Shown in pieces: positions 52,604 to 62,524 of a DNA stretch of 64,000 nucleotides. This stretch comes from Brooklawnia sp937867175 (GTDB lineage: Bacteria; Actinomycetota; Actinomycetes; Propionibacteriales; Propionibacteriaceae), in contig DAISIR010000006.1 in the NCBI GenBank assembly GCA_036821905.1, forward strand, positions 62,001 through 126,000, given 5' to 3'. A program made the position numbers and the translations under genes. The number at the start of each line of letters is the position of its first letter. The stretch's first letter is position 1. The notes beneath the pieces were generated by a model. It saw only the letters and a program-made list of their open reading frames with translations, was not told where the DNA came from and ran no database searches.

Positions 52604-53706
52604 CGGACACCTCCGGCCTCGAGGATGACTTGGGCGACCCTGCCGGCCGCACCCGGACGCATGAGCTGCTGCGCCGCCCGTGACATCTGCCCCAGCCGTT
52701 CCCGGTCGCCCAGCAGCGCCGTGGCCTCGCTGAACAACCGCTCGCTGCTGAGGTCGGCGTCCGCAATCACCACGGCAGCAGCCACGTCGACCAGGGGTTG
52801 GGCGTTGCGGGCCTGTTCACCGTTGCCGATCGGCAGCGGCACGAGGATGGTGGGCAGGCCGACGACTGCGGTCTCGACCACGGTGCCGGCGCCAGAACGC
52901 GCGAGCATCAAGTCGGCGGCGGCGTACGCGTCCGACATGTGGTCGACGTAGGCGAGCGGACGATAACACGCCCCGGTACCGGGGTCGATCTGCTCGGTGA
53001 GGCCGGCGTGGAAGTTCTTGTTGCCCCAGATGTGCAGCACCTGGATGCCGGCTGCGAGCAGCTGGCCGGTGGCGTCCAGGGTGGCGTTGTTGAGGCTGCG
53101 CGCACCCTGGGATCCGCCGCTGACCAGCAGCACCGGCAGTTCGGGATGCAGGCCGAAGCGGTTGCGCTGGGCAGCCTGCCTGCTCAGGCGTCCGGCGGCG
53201 GCCAGTTCTGTGATCTCCGTGCGGACCGGCAGCCCCTCAAAACGCGCGCCGGTCAGCGGGGTGCCGGGGAAGGAGGTGAGCACCGCGGCAGCGAACCGTG
53301 CGGCGACCTTGTTGGCGATGCCGGGAACGGCATTCTGTTCCTGGATGACCACCGGGATGCCCAAGCGACGGGCGGCCAGGTAGGCCGGCATCGCGACGTA
53401 GCCCCCGAACCCGCACACCACATCGGCCTCGGCCTGCCGCAGGATGCGTTTCGCGGCCCGCACCGCGCCGGCCAGCCGGAACGGCACCTTCAGCAGGTCG
53501 AGGCTGGGCTTTCGGGGCAGCGGCACTGCGGGCACGAGTTCGAGGACGAGGCCGGCCTCCGGGACGACGCGAGTCTCCAAGCCGCGGGCCGTGCCGATGC
53601 AGGTGATCTGCACCTGCGGTTCGGCGGCCTTGAGCGCCTCCGCGGTTGCGATCAACGGCGACGTGTGGCCTGCTGTGCCACCACCGGCAAGCACAACCCT
53701 CACCAT
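52600..53706 (-). CDS. murG: UDP-N-acetylglucosamine--N-acetylmuramyl-(pentapeptide) transferase
   Basis: Makes lipid II on the inner membrane face. 368 residues. GGGTAGHTSPLIATAEAL opens the protein, VCGFGGYVAMPAYLAA and the GSQGARSLN loop follow, and the donor-sugar region has ARSGAGTVVE. ATG 53706 follows GGAGAGGG; an in-frame ATG nine codons upstream is less favoured. Confidence 0.96.
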   Translation of the reverse strand: MVRVVLAGGGTAGHTSPLIATAEALKAAEPQVQITCIGTARGLETRVVPEAGLVLELVPAVPLPRKPSLDLLKVPFRLAGAVRAAKRILRQAEADVVCGFGGYVAMPAYLAARRLGIPVVIQEQNAVPGIANKVAARFAAAVLTSFPGTPLTGARFEGLPVRTEITELAAAGRLSRQAAQRNRFGLHPELPVLLVSGGSQGARSLNNATLDATGQLLAAGIQVLHIWGNKNFHAGLTEQIDPGTGACYRPLAYVDHMSDAYAAADLMLARSGAGTVVETAVVGLPTILVPLPIGNGEQARNAQPLVDVAAAVVIADADLSSERLFSEATALLGDRERLGQMSRAAQQLMRPGAAGRVAQVILEAGGVR

Positions 53707-53791
53707 GGACCCTCTCCGATCATCGATGGGCATTCCGCGTCCAGTTTGTCACCGATCAACGGCAAGGCGCCCGATCGACACCGCAGAGCCC

Positions 53792-55090
53792 TCAGTTCCG
53801 GCCGCGGGGCGCATCGATCACACTGATCAGACGTGGTTGCCGGGCTTTGGGTCCGGACGCCAGGAGTCTGGCAGCTCCGGGCTCCTGCCGCGCAGCGCTG
53901 AGCAGCACCCCGACCGCGATCAGGTTCGCCAGCAGCGCCGAACCACCTTGGCTGAGGAACGGCAACGGGACGCCGACGACTGGCAGCAGCCGCATCACCA
54001 CGAAGATGTTGATCATGGCCTGGACGACGATCCAGGCGGTCATGCCGGCTGCGGCGTAGCCAAGGAACTTGTTGGTGGACCGCGCAGCTATGCGCAGCCC
54101 GGCGAAGCCGAGGACGAAGAAGAGCAGCAGCACGAACAGGCTGCCGATAAGGCCCATCTCTTCGCCCAGCACGGCGAAGACGTAGTCGGTCTGGGCGCCG
54201 TTGTACAGTCCACCCCACTTCTGCCGGGAGGCGCCCAAACCGAGCCCCCACCAGCCACCGGAAGCCAGCGCGTAGATGGCGTTCATCGGCTGGTCACTGC
54301 TGGCCACCGACGGATCCATGAACGAGAAGATGCGGTTCATGCGCTCCGGATCGGTGACCACCAGCGCCCCGACGCCCAACGCCGCCACCCCGGCCAACGC
54401 CGCCATCACTCGCACCGGCGCGCCCACGAACCAGAGCATGGCGAACATGATCATCCCGATGATCAGGGCGGTACCCACGTCGTGCTGCAGCAGTACCAGC
54501 CCTTCGATCACGCCGAAGCCGATCAGGAACGGCAGCAACAATCTCTTGGGGTCGCTCAGCGACTTGCTGCGGTTGGCCAGCACTGCGGCCGACCACAAGA
54601 CCAGTGATGCCTTGGCGAACTCGGACGGTTGGATGGTGCCGAGCACGCCGACACTCAGCCAGGCCCGGTTTCCGAACGACTCGACGCCCAGCGGCGTGAA
54701 GACCAGGATGAGCAGCAGGATGCTGAGGACCATCCCGATCCAGCCGAAGACCGTGAGCACCGAATAGTTGCGCCGCGACAGCCACCAGGCGCTCGGCACT
54801 CCCACGCACAGGAACGCGATCTGGCGCACCAGGTAGTAGTAGGCGTCGCCCTGGTTGGTCACCGACGACCATACCGAGGACGACGACAGCACCATGAGCA
54901 CCCCGAGACCGACCAGCAGCGTGCTGCTGGCCAGCACCAGGTAGTAGTCGGAAAGCGGGTGGGACAGTGCGCGGGCCAGGTTGCCCTCACCGTCGGTCCC
55001 GAGCCGCGACAGACCACCATCCAGCACGCCGCCCCGACGGCGACTGTGCGTCCGATCGGCCGGCCGCCTGGCGTCGGTCTGAGCGCTCAC
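53792..55090 (-). CDS. ftsW: Peptidoglycan glycosyltransferase FtsW
   Basis: SEDS-family septal wall polymerase working with FtsI. 432 residues with about 10 membrane segments from residue 50. NRAWLSVGVLGTIQPSEFAK (the conserved loop), then LLQHDVGTALI and LPFLSQGGSALLANL are signatures. The N-terminal 45 residues are basic and cytoplasmic. The GTG at 55090 overlaps the murD stop. Followed by 85 bases before murG, the only gap in the murE-to-ftsQ run. Confidence 0.95.
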   Translation of the reverse strand: MSAQTDARRPADRTHSRRRGGVLDGGLSRLGTDGEGNLARALSHPLSDYYLVLASSTLLVGLGVLMVLSSSSVWSSVTNQGDAYYYLVRQIAFLCVGVPSAWWLSRRNYSVLTVFGWIGMVLSILLLILVFTPLGVESFGNRAWLSVGVLGTIQPSEFAKASLVLWSAAVLANRSKSLSDPKRLLLPFLIGFGVIEGLVLLQHDVGTALIIGMIMFAMLWFVGAPVRVMAALAGVAALGVGALVVTDPERMNRIFSFMDPSVASSDQPMNAIYALASGGWWGLGLGASRQKWGGLYNGAQTDYVFAVLGEEMGLIGSLFVLLLFFVLGFAGLRIAARSTNKFLGYAAAGMTAWIVVQAMINIFVVMRLLPVVGVPLPFLSQGGSALLANLIAVGVLLSAARQEPGAARLLASGPKARQPRLISVIDAPRGRN

Positions 55091-56580
55091 TTGGGTCCTC
55101 CCTGTCGGTACCAGTCGTTCACCGCCGCCGCGAAATCGTCACCCCGGGCGTCGTACCCGCTCCACATGTCCTTGCTCGCGCAGCCGGGCGCCAGCAGCAC
55201 CGTGTCGGCAGGCCGGGCGAAACCGGCAGCCGCAGCGACCGCGTCGGCCATGGCTCCAGTGTCGGCCCGATCGATCATGACGACCGGGACCTGGGGCGCG
55301 TGTCGATGCAAGGCGTCCGCGATCACCTGCCGGTCGACACCGAGCAGCACGGCAGCACGGAGCTTGTCGGCATGGGCGGCTACCAGATCGTCGAAGCTGG
55401 TCCCCTTAGCCTGGCCACCCGCGATCCAGACGATCGACTCGAAGGCCCGCATCGAGGAGTTCGCGGCGTGCGGGTTGGTGGCCTTCGAGTCGTCGACCCA
55501 GGTGACTCCGTCGTGGACGCCCACCGTGGCGATCCGGTGCCCACCCAGGTGGAGGTTGCGCAACCCCTCGGTGACCGCCGTCGCAGGCACCCCCAGGCTG
55601 CGGGCCAGCGCGGCCGCGGCCAGTGCATTCTCGACGTTGTGTGGGGCGGCCGGTTGAACGTCGGCGATGCTGGCCAGCGGAAGGGCGAAGTCGCGACGCT
55701 GGGCGACGAAGGCGCGGTCGACCAGCAGATCGTCCACCACCCCCAGCATGCTGACGTCCGGTATTCCCAAGGTGAAGCCGATCGCGCGGGCGCCTTCGAT
55801 CACCTCGGCGTCCTCGACCATCTGCTCGGTGATCGGCTCGGCCACGTTGTAGACGCAGGAATGCCTCACGTTGTGGTAGATGCGCGCCTTGTCGGCCACG
55901 TATCCGGCCATTGCGGCGTCGCTGTCGCCGAGCCATGGCCCGTACCATTCCAGGTGGTCGGGGTGGATGTTCAGCACGGCCGCCGAATGCAGCTCGAGCG
56001 AATGCGTCCAGTGCAGCTGGAAGCTGGACAGTTCGACCGCCAGCACGTCATAGGCGACCTCGTCGTTGAGTGCCTCGATGATGGGGCGCCCGATGTTGCC
56101 CACCGCCGCCGACTTCAGGCCGCCCGCCCGCAGCATCGAATCCAGCATCTGGGTGGTGGTGGTCTTCCCGTTGGTTCCGGTGACCCCGAGCCACGGCACG
56201 ACCCTGTCGGGATGCATCAAACGCCAGGCAAGCTCGACATCGCCCCAGATCGGCACCTCACGGCGGGCGGCCTGGACGAGCAATGCGTAGTCGGGACGCC
56301 AGCCCGGCGAGGTGACCACCAGGTCGACGTCAGCGGGCAGCAGCGCCGATGAGCCGGTTCCGAGCAGCACGGTGGCATCCAACTGCTCCAGCAGGGTGGC
56401 CTTGTCGCGGTTGGCGTCGTCGTCCGAGTCGTCGAGGACGATCACCCTCGCACCCAACTCGAGCAGCGCGTCGGCGGCCGCGAACCCGGAGGTGCCGAGC
56501 CCGGCCACCGCCACAGTCGATTGCTGCCACGGCGAGAGCCGATCGGCCGTCGGTAGCCAGCCAAGTCGTCGGGTGCTCAT
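55087..56580 (-). CDS. murD: UDP-N-acetylmuramoylalanine--D-glutamate ligase
   Basis: Adds D-glutamate, produced by the murI gene in this window. 497 residues. TVAVAGLGTSGFAAADALL, the ATP loop GVTGTNGKTTTT and the NIHPDHLEWYG helix are clear. The frame is open far upstream, antisense-like to mraY, but the ATG at 56580 overlaps the mraY stop as ATGA and matches the family. Confidence 0.95.
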   Translation of the reverse strand: MSTRRLGWLPTADRLSPWQQSTVAVAGLGTSGFAAADALLELGARVIVLDDSDDDANRDKATLLEQLDATVLLGTGSSALLPADVDLVVTSPGWRPDYALLVQAARREVPIWGDVELAWRLMHPDRVVPWLGVTGTNGKTTTTQMLDSMLRAGGLKSAAVGNIGRPIIEALNDEVAYDVLAVELSSFQLHWTHSLELHSAAVLNIHPDHLEWYGPWLGDSDAAMAGYVADKARIYHNVRHSCVYNVAEPITEQMVEDAEVIEGARAIGFTLGIPDVSMLGVVDDLLVDRAFVAQRRDFALPLASIADVQPAAPHNVENALAAAALARSLGVPATAVTEGLRNLHLGGHRIATVGVHDGVTWVDDSKATNPHAANSSMRAFESIVWIAGGQAKGTSFDDLVAAHADKLRAAVLLGVDRQVIADALHRHAPQVPVVMIDRADTGAMADAVAAAAGFARPADTVLLAPGCASKDMWSGYDARGDDFAAAVNDWYRQGGPK

Positions 56581-57647
56581 TGGCCGAGCACCCACTGGGC
56601 ATAGAACACGGACATGCCGGTTACCACTGCGGTGCCGCAGATGATCCAGAACCGGATCACCACGGTCACCTCGTCCCAACCCATCAGCTCGAAGTGGTGG
56701 TGCAGTGGGGCCATCTTGAAAACCCGCTTGCCGTGGCTGAGTTTGAAGTAGCCGACCTGGATCATGACCGAGGCGGCCTCCACGACGAACAGCAGGCCGA
56801 GGATGAGCAGCAGCAGCTCGGTGCGGGTCAGGATGGCCAAGCCGCCCACCGCACCCCCCAGCGCCAGCGAGCCGGTGTCTCCCATGAAGATCTTGGCCGG
56901 TTTGGCGTTCCACCAAAGGAAACCGAAACAGGCCGCCGCCAACGCAGTGGCCACCACCGCGAGGTCCCACGGATCGCGGACCTGGTAGCACATCGGGCTG
57001 GCCGTGGAACCAGGACGGCACCACTGGTTGCGCTGCCAGATGGAGATCAGCACGTAGGCGCCGAAGACCATGGTGAGGGCACCGGTTGCCAGCCCGTCGA
57101 CGCCGTCGGTCAGGTTGACCGCGTTCGAGGACGCGATGATCAACAGGGTCATCCAGACCACGGCGGCCACCAGCGGCAATCGCAGCCAATCAATGTCGCG
57201 GGTGAACGAGATGGCCCGGCTGGCCGGGGTGTCGCCGTAGGCGTTCGGAAAGGACAGCGCGGCGACACCGAACGCCAAGCCGATCAGCAGCTGGCCGATG
57301 AGCTTGCCTCGGCTGGTCAGCCCGAGCGAGCGTTGCCGGCGGATCTTCGTCCAGTCGTCGATGAAGCCGAGTGCACCACAGGCAACCAATAGGCCCAGCA
57401 GCAGCAACCCCGAATAGGACGGGAGCTCCCAGTTCACCAAGTGCGCCAAGGCATAGGCGAGCAGGGCCGAGCCGACGATAACTGCACCCCCCATGGTGGG
57501 GGTGCCACGCTTGTTGCCGTGCGTCTTGGGGCCATCGTCTCGGACAAACTGGCCGTAACCACGCCTGACCAGAAAACCGATGAAGATGCGGGTGCCGATC
57601 AACGTCCCGAGCAATGCCACGACGCCCGCGGTGATGATGAGGATCAT
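56577..57647 (-). CDS. mraY: Phospho-N-acetylmuramoyl-pentapeptide transferase
   Basis: Makes lipid I in the membrane. 356 residues, about 10 membrane segments. DDGPKTHGNKRGTPTMGG, NAVNLTDGVDGLA with the catalytic Asp-Asp-type acids, and FLWWNAKPAKIFMGDTGS are family motifs; KMAPLHHHFELMGW is in the C-terminal part. ATG 57647 overlaps murF. Confidence 0.97.
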   Translation of the reverse strand: MILIITAGVVALLGTLIGTRIFIGFLVRRGYGQFVRDDGPKTHGNKRGTPTMGGAVIVGSALLAYALAHLVNWELPSYSGLLLLGLLVACGALGFIDDWTKIRRQRSLGLTSRGKLIGQLLIGLAFGVAALSFPNAYGDTPASRAISFTRDIDWLRLPLVAAVVWMTLLIIASSNAVNLTDGVDGLATGALTMVFGAYVLISIWQRNQWCRPGSTASPMCYQVRDPWDLAVVATALAAACFGFLWWNAKPAKIFMGDTGSLALGGAVGGLAILTRTELLLLILGLLFVVEAASVMIQVGYFKLSHGKRVFKMAPLHHHFELMGWDEVTVVIRFWIICGTAVVTGMSVFYAQWVLGQ

Positions 57648-59110
57648 CGTGCCACCTCCTCGGCGACCAGTTGGTCGGCGACCCGTTCGAGGCGCAGTCC
57701 CCGGCTCGCCTTGATCAGGACGACGTCCCCGGGCTGCAGAGCCAGCGAGTCGGCGGCTGATTCGATCGTCACGATCCGGCCACGCCCGCCGGCCTGACTG
57801 GCACCGGCCGCCAGGTCGGCGGCGAACTCGCCGATCGCCACCACCTCGTCGATGCCCAGCTCGGCGGCCAGGGCGCCGGCGCGGAAGTGCAGGTCGGCCG
57901 AGCCTGCGCCGAGCTCCAACATGTCACCCAGGACGGCAATCGCCCTGGCGTCCGGGAAGGCGGCGCGGCGATGGTCGGCGATCGAGGCGAGCGAGCGCAG
58001 CGCGGCGGACATGGAGTCGGGGTTGGCGTTGTAGGCATCGTTGATGACTGCGGCACCTGATGGCAGCTCGTGCAACTCCATCCGCCAGGGGGAACGCGGA
58101 GTGGCCCGGTTCAGGGCATCCACGACGGTCGCCAGCGGTACGCCAAGCGCCAGTGCCGCAGTCGCGGCGGCGGTGGCGTCGATGACCTGGTGGCGGCCGA
58201 GGACGCGCAGTTGCACCCGCGCCGACTCGTCGCGGCCTGCGGGGTCGGTGACGGTCAGGATGAAGCCGAAACGGGCCAGGTCGTCGGCTGCCAGGTCGTG
58301 GGCACGGACCACCAGTTCGGCCTCCGGTTCGCGGGCGGTACCCACGGTGAACCTGGCGATGTGCGCCTGGGTGCGGGCGGACATCGCGTCCACCAACTCG
58401 TCATCGGCGTTGAGGACCGCCCAGCCGTCGGCGTCCAGCGCCTCGACGATCTCACCCTTGGCTCTGGCGATGGCCTCGCGGCTGCCGAACTCGCCGAGAT
58501 GCGCGGTGCCGACATTGAGGACGATCGACGCGCTCGGCGTCACGATCGAGCAGAGGTGGGCGATGTCGCCCTGCGCCCGGGAGCCCATCTCACTGACCAG
58601 GTATCGGGTTCCCTCGTCGATCTGGCAGACGGTCAGCGGGGTGCCGAGCTCGTTGTTGAACGAACCGAGCGGGCTGACCGTGGGGCCGTCCGCGGCGAGC
58701 ACCTGGGCGAGCAGGTCCTTGGTGCTGGTCTTTCCGGAGCTGCCGGTGATTGCCACCGTGAGCAGGCCGGACGCCCGAGCCTGCGCATGCAGGCTGCGCG
58801 CCAACGCGGTCAGGCCCTGCTGCGCCAGGTTGGGGCCGGCAGACTCGCAGACCAACTGGACGAGTGGGGCGCCGGCCACCTCGTGGGCGGTGATCGCGGC
58901 TGTCGCACCCGCCTGGGCTGCCTGCCGAAGGTACTCGTGGCCGTCGACGTGTTCACCGGGCAGGGCCACGAACAGCGCACCGGAACTGGCCTTGCGGCTG
59001 TCGATGACCACATCGGGGCCCACTAGCACCTGGGCATCGCCGACCACGCGGCAGGAGCTGCCGCCGGCCTCGATCAACTTCGCCAATTCGGCTGCGTTAC
59101 GCGTCCTCAT
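57644..59110 (-). CDS. murF: UDP-N-acetylmuramoyl-tripeptide--D-alanyl-D-alanine ligase
   Basis: Adds the D-Ala-D-Ala unit. 488 residues. The ATP loop AITGSSGKTSTKDL, SFNNELGTPL and NDAYNANPDSM are present. ATG 59110 lies 14 bases inside murE's end, the only long overlap of the cluster. The frame is open far upstream without similarity. Confidence 0.95.
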   Translation of the reverse strand: MRTRNAAELAKLIEAGGSSCRVVGDAQVLVGPDVVIDSRKASSGALFVALPGEHVDGHEYLRQAAQAGATAAITAHEVAGAPLVQLVCESAGPNLAQQGLTALARSLHAQARASGLLTVAITGSSGKTSTKDLLAQVLAADGPTVSPLGSFNNELGTPLTVCQIDEGTRYLVSEMGSRAQGDIAHLCSIVTPSASIVLNVGTAHLGEFGSREAIARAKGEIVEALDADGWAVLNADDELVDAMSARTQAHIARFTVGTAREPEAELVVRAHDLAADDLARFGFILTVTDPAGRDESARVQLRVLGRHQVIDATAAATAALALGVPLATVVDALNRATPRSPWRMELHELPSGAAVINDAYNANPDSMSAALRSLASIADHRRAAFPDARAIAVLGDMLELGAGSADLHFRAGALAAELGIDEVVAIGEFAADLAAGASQAGGRGRIVTIESAADSLALQPGDVVLIKASRGLRLERVADQLVAEEVAR

Positions 59111-60665
59111 GATGCCCTCCTGCGATGATCTTGGCCCATTGCTCGCGCACGACGCCCACGTCGTCGAAGTCGATCGTGCGATCGGCCAGTTGCTGGGTGC
59201 GTTCATGACCCTTGCCCAGGATCGCCACCGCATCACCTTGCCGGGCCAACCGTAGCGCCAGCCCGATCGCCGAGCGACGCTCGCCCCCATCCAAACACTC
59301 GACCCGGGCGGTCCGGCTGCCCGGCCGGGCCTGCGCCACGGCGCTCCGGGCGCCGGCCAGCACCCGGGACCGAATCGCCGCCGGATCCTCCGAGCGCGGA
59401 TTGTCGTCGGTCACCACTACGACATCGGCACCTTCCACCGCGGCCCGGCCCATCGACTCCCGCTTGTCGGGGTCACGATCCCCGCCGGCACCGAGCACCG
59501 CGATCACGCGCGCGGAGGTCAGAGCGAGGTGGTTGAGCGCCCCGAGCGCGGAGGCCACCGCCTGGGGGGTGTGCGCGAAGTCGACATAGACACGCGGCGC
59601 GCCGCGACCGTCCGGCGTGGTCAGCTCGACCGGCTGCATGCGGCCGGGGATGACCGCGCGCGCCAGCCCGGGCAACGCCGCCGACATGTCCAGCCCGGCC
59701 TGGTCGATCATCGCGAGCGCGGTTGCGGCATTGCGGACGTTGTAGTCCCCCGGCAGGCAGATCGCCGCGGTCAGCGTGCCGGCGGGGTGGACCAGCGTGA
59801 AACCGCTGCCGGTGCCTTCGGGATGCCATTCGGCGACGCGATAGACACAGTCCGGCCCGAACCCGACCGAGACCGCGGGCAGATCCAACCGGGTCGCCTG
59901 CTCGAGCAACCGGACGCCCGCCTCGTCATCACCGTTGATCACCGCACGGCGGGCGTATTCCGGGGTGAACAGCTGGGCCTTGGCCGCGAAGTAATCGGCG
60001 ATCGTGTGGTGGAACTCCAAGTGGTCGCGGCCGAGGTTGGTGAAGCCGACGACGTCGAACTGGATGCCGGTCACCCGCCGCAGCGCGAGCGCGTGCGAGC
60101 TGACCTCCATGGCCATCGTGTCTGCGCCACCGTCGCGCATCATGGCGAGCATCGATTGCAGGTCGGGAGACTCCGGGGTGGTGATGGTGGTGCGGTCGAG
60201 ATGCAGCGGCTCACCACCGAGCAGGAAGCCGAGCGTCCCGATACTGCCGACGCGGCGTCCGGCCCCGTCCAGCGCGGACGCCAGCATCAGCACGGTGGTC
60301 GACTTGCCGTTGGTGCCGGTGACCCCGAAGCTCGTCAGCCCGCGCGCTGGGTGATCGTAGAAGCGGCAGGACGCGAACGCCATCGCGGTGCGAGGATCGT
60401 CGGCCACGGCCACCGGCAGCGGCACGTCACCGGCGAGCCGGGCGCCCTCTGCGTCGGTGAGCAGGGCGACCGCGCCGGCGGCCCGGGCGGCCGAGGCGAA
60501 GGCACCGCCATGGCTCTTCGTCCCGGGCAAGCCCACATAGAGGTCACCGGGACGCACCCGGCGGGAGTCGAAGACAACACCTCGGATCGCAGGGTCCTGC
60601 GACGGCAGCCAGACGGCCAGCCCGCTTAGCAGCTCGGACAACTTGGGGGGAACTGCGCTGGTCAC
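59097..60665 (-). CDS. murE: UDP-N-acetylmuramoyl-L-alanyl-D-glutamate--diaminopimelate ligase
   Basis: Adds the third peptide residue. 522 residues. ATP loop GVTGTNGKST (114-123), the carbamylated-lysine region AAKAQLF (Lys229) and DNPR at 421-424 are present; DNPR specifies diaminopimelate, not lysine. Whether LL- or meso-DAP is used cannot be read with confidence; Propionibacteriaceae use LL-DAP. The GTG at 60665 overlaps the ftsI stop. Confidence 0.95.
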   Translation of the reverse strand: MTSAVPPKLSELLSGLAVWLPSQDPAIRGVVFDSRRVRPGDLYVGLPGTKSHGGAFASAARAAGAVALLTDAEGARLAGDVPLPVAVADDPRTAMAFASCRFYDHPARGLTSFGVTGTNGKSTTVLMLASALDGAGRRVGSIGTLGFLLGGEPLHLDRTTITTPESPDLQSMLAMMRDGGADTMAMEVSSHALALRRVTGIQFDVVGFTNLGRDHLEFHHTIADYFAAKAQLFTPEYARRAVINGDDEAGVRLLEQATRLDLPAVSVGFGPDCVYRVAEWHPEGTGSGFTLVHPAGTLTAAICLPGDYNVRNAATALAMIDQAGLDMSAALPGLARAVIPGRMQPVELTTPDGRGAPRVYVDFAHTPQAVASALGALNHLALTSARVIAVLGAGGDRDPDKRESMGRAAVEGADVVVVTDDNPRSEDPAAIRSRVLAGARSAVAQARPGSRTARVECLDGGERRSAIGLALRLARQGDAVAILGKGHERTQQLADRTIDFDDVGVVREQWAKIIAGGHHEDA

Positions 60666-62524
60666 GGCTGATAGCTCAGCGGGTCGGTGAACGCAGGCAC
60701 ATTGGTCGCCGGGGCGATGCCGAAGCGCGGCAGCGCCTGGATCATCAGTTCACGGGCAGACGGGAAGGCCACGACGCCACCGTAGTACCCGTTGGTCGGT
60801 TCGTCGATGACTACGTAGACCAAGATCTGGGGATTCTCCGCCGGCGCCACCGCGACATAGCTGCCGGTATAGCCGCCGTCGTAATTGCCGTAGTCGCCGA
60901 CCTTCTGCGCGGTGCCGGACTTGCCGGCCATCCGGTAGCCCGGGATAGTCGTGGAGTCGAGGGTCGTCATCTCCGGCGACGCCACGCTGGCCTCCATCAT
61001 GTTGACGACCGCCGCGGAGGCTTCCGGACTGATCACCCGATAGGGTTCCCGGCGTTCGAACGGCACCTGATCGCCGGCGGCGGTGTGCGCGGACGCGATG
61101 ATGGTCGGCTGGTGGTACACACCGCCGTTGGTGACGCTGGCGATCGCCGCCGCCTCCTGGATCGCGGTGACCGACAACCCTTGGCCGAACGAGATCTGGT
61201 CACGGGTGTAGTCAGCCATGTCGGCACCGGGCAGCACACCCATCGCCTCGCCGGACTCACCGGGCAATTCGATTCCGGTGGAGCTACCCAGCCCGAACGA
61301 CGCCAGATAGTTGGACAGCGTGGCCTTGTCCATCTGCCGGGTCAGTTGCACCGTGCCGACGTTGGACGACTTCGCGAGCACGCCGCGGGCAGTCAGGTAG
61401 AGCGAGCCATGAGACCACGCATCGTTGATGAACGCGCCGCCCGACATGATCTGCCCGGGCACTTCGACGGTGGTGTCACCTGAGATCAGGCCAGCGTCCA
61501 GCAGGGCGGCCATGGTGAGCACCTTCTGCACCGAGCCGGGCTCGTAGGCGTCGGTGATGGCCCGGTTGCCTAGGTTGCCCGGATCGGCGTCACCCGGGTT
61601 GTTCGAGTCGAAGGTGGGCACATTGGCCAGTGCCAGCACCTCGCCGGACTGGACGGCCATTATGATCGCGGTGCCGCTCTTGGCATTCGCCTTGGCAACG
61701 GCATTGGCAAGTTCGGTCTGGGCCATCCACTGCAGTTCGGCGTCGATGGTCAGCTGGAAGGTGGTGCCGTCGACCGGCTCGACAAGTGTGCTGTCCCCGA
61801 GCGGGATCGGCCCATAGGGCGAGGACTGGTAGGTCTGCTTGCCGTCGATGCCGCACAATTGGGCGTTGTACAGGTACTCCAGACCGGCGGCGCCCTCATC
61901 GTCGTAATTGACGAAGCCCAGCACGTTGGAGGCGAGCGTCCCGTTCGGGTAGTAGCGCACCGGGTCGGACGCCGGATAGATGCCGTACCAGCCGCCGTTC
62001 TTCAACTCGTTGGCCATCTGCTGGTAGAGGGCGGCGGAAACCTTGCGCTCGATCAGTTCGTACTGGTTCGGGCTGCCATCGGCGTTGCGTGGCTCGCTCA
62101 GCCTCTTCAGGTAGTCGGACTTGCTGCCGCCCAGGTACGCCGCCAAGATGCCGGCGATCGCCTCGGGTGCTTGGGCGGCCTTTGCCTCCTGTTCGGCCGT
62201 CATGTGGTCGGGATCGTAGCCGTTGGAGGAGATGGACCAAGGGTCGGCGATCACCTGGAAGGCCGGCTGGGTCTCGGCGAGCACTTGCCCGTTGCGGTCG
62301 AGGATGACGCCGCGGTCGGCCTTGAGCTCCTGGGTGCGGGTGAGCTGTTGGGCAGCCGCCTGGGCATTGGCGGGGGCATCAATGCCTTGAAGCAACAACG
62401 CGCGCCCGGCGGCGACGGAAAAGACCATGGCCATCAAGACGAAGAAGAGCGTGATGCGCCTGTCGGTGGACGCGATGGGCAGCTTCCGGCGCTGGCGCCG
62501 GCCGCCGGTGGTCGGGCGGCTCAT
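60662..62524 (-). CDS. ftsI: Septal penicillin-binding protein (FtsI/PBP3)
   Basis: Transpeptidase that crosslinks septal peptidoglycan. 620 residues: membrane anchor at about 24-46, a dimerisation domain (RGVILDRNGQVLAET) and a transpeptidase domain with Ser331 and Lys334 (EPGSVQKVL), SSN (386-388) and KSG (535-537). No PASTA domains. Overlaps ftsL and murE. Confidence 0.96.
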   Translation of the reverse strand: MSRPTTGGRRQRRKLPIASTDRRITLFFVLMAMVFSVAAGRALLLQGIDAPANAQAAAQQLTRTQELKADRGVILDRNGQVLAETQPAFQVIADPWSISSNGYDPDHMTAEQEAKAAQAPEAIAGILAAYLGGSKSDYLKRLSEPRNADGSPNQYELIERKVSAALYQQMANELKNGGWYGIYPASDPVRYYPNGTLASNVLGFVNYDDEGAAGLEYLYNAQLCGIDGKQTYQSSPYGPIPLGDSTLVEPVDGTTFQLTIDAELQWMAQTELANAVAKANAKSGTAIIMAVQSGEVLALANVPTFDSNNPGDADPGNLGNRAITDAYEPGSVQKVLTMAALLDAGLISGDTTVEVPGQIMSGGAFINDAWSHGSLYLTARGVLAKSSNVGTVQLTRQMDKATLSNYLASFGLGSSTGIELPGESGEAMGVLPGADMADYTRDQISFGQGLSVTAIQEAAAIASVTNGGVYHQPTIIASAHTAAGDQVPFERREPYRVISPEASAAVVNMMEASVASPEMTTLDSTTIPGYRMAGKSGTAQKVGDYGNYDGGYTGSYVAVAPAENPQILVYVVIDEPTNGYYGGVVAFPSARELMIQALPRFGIAPATNVPAFTDPLSYQP

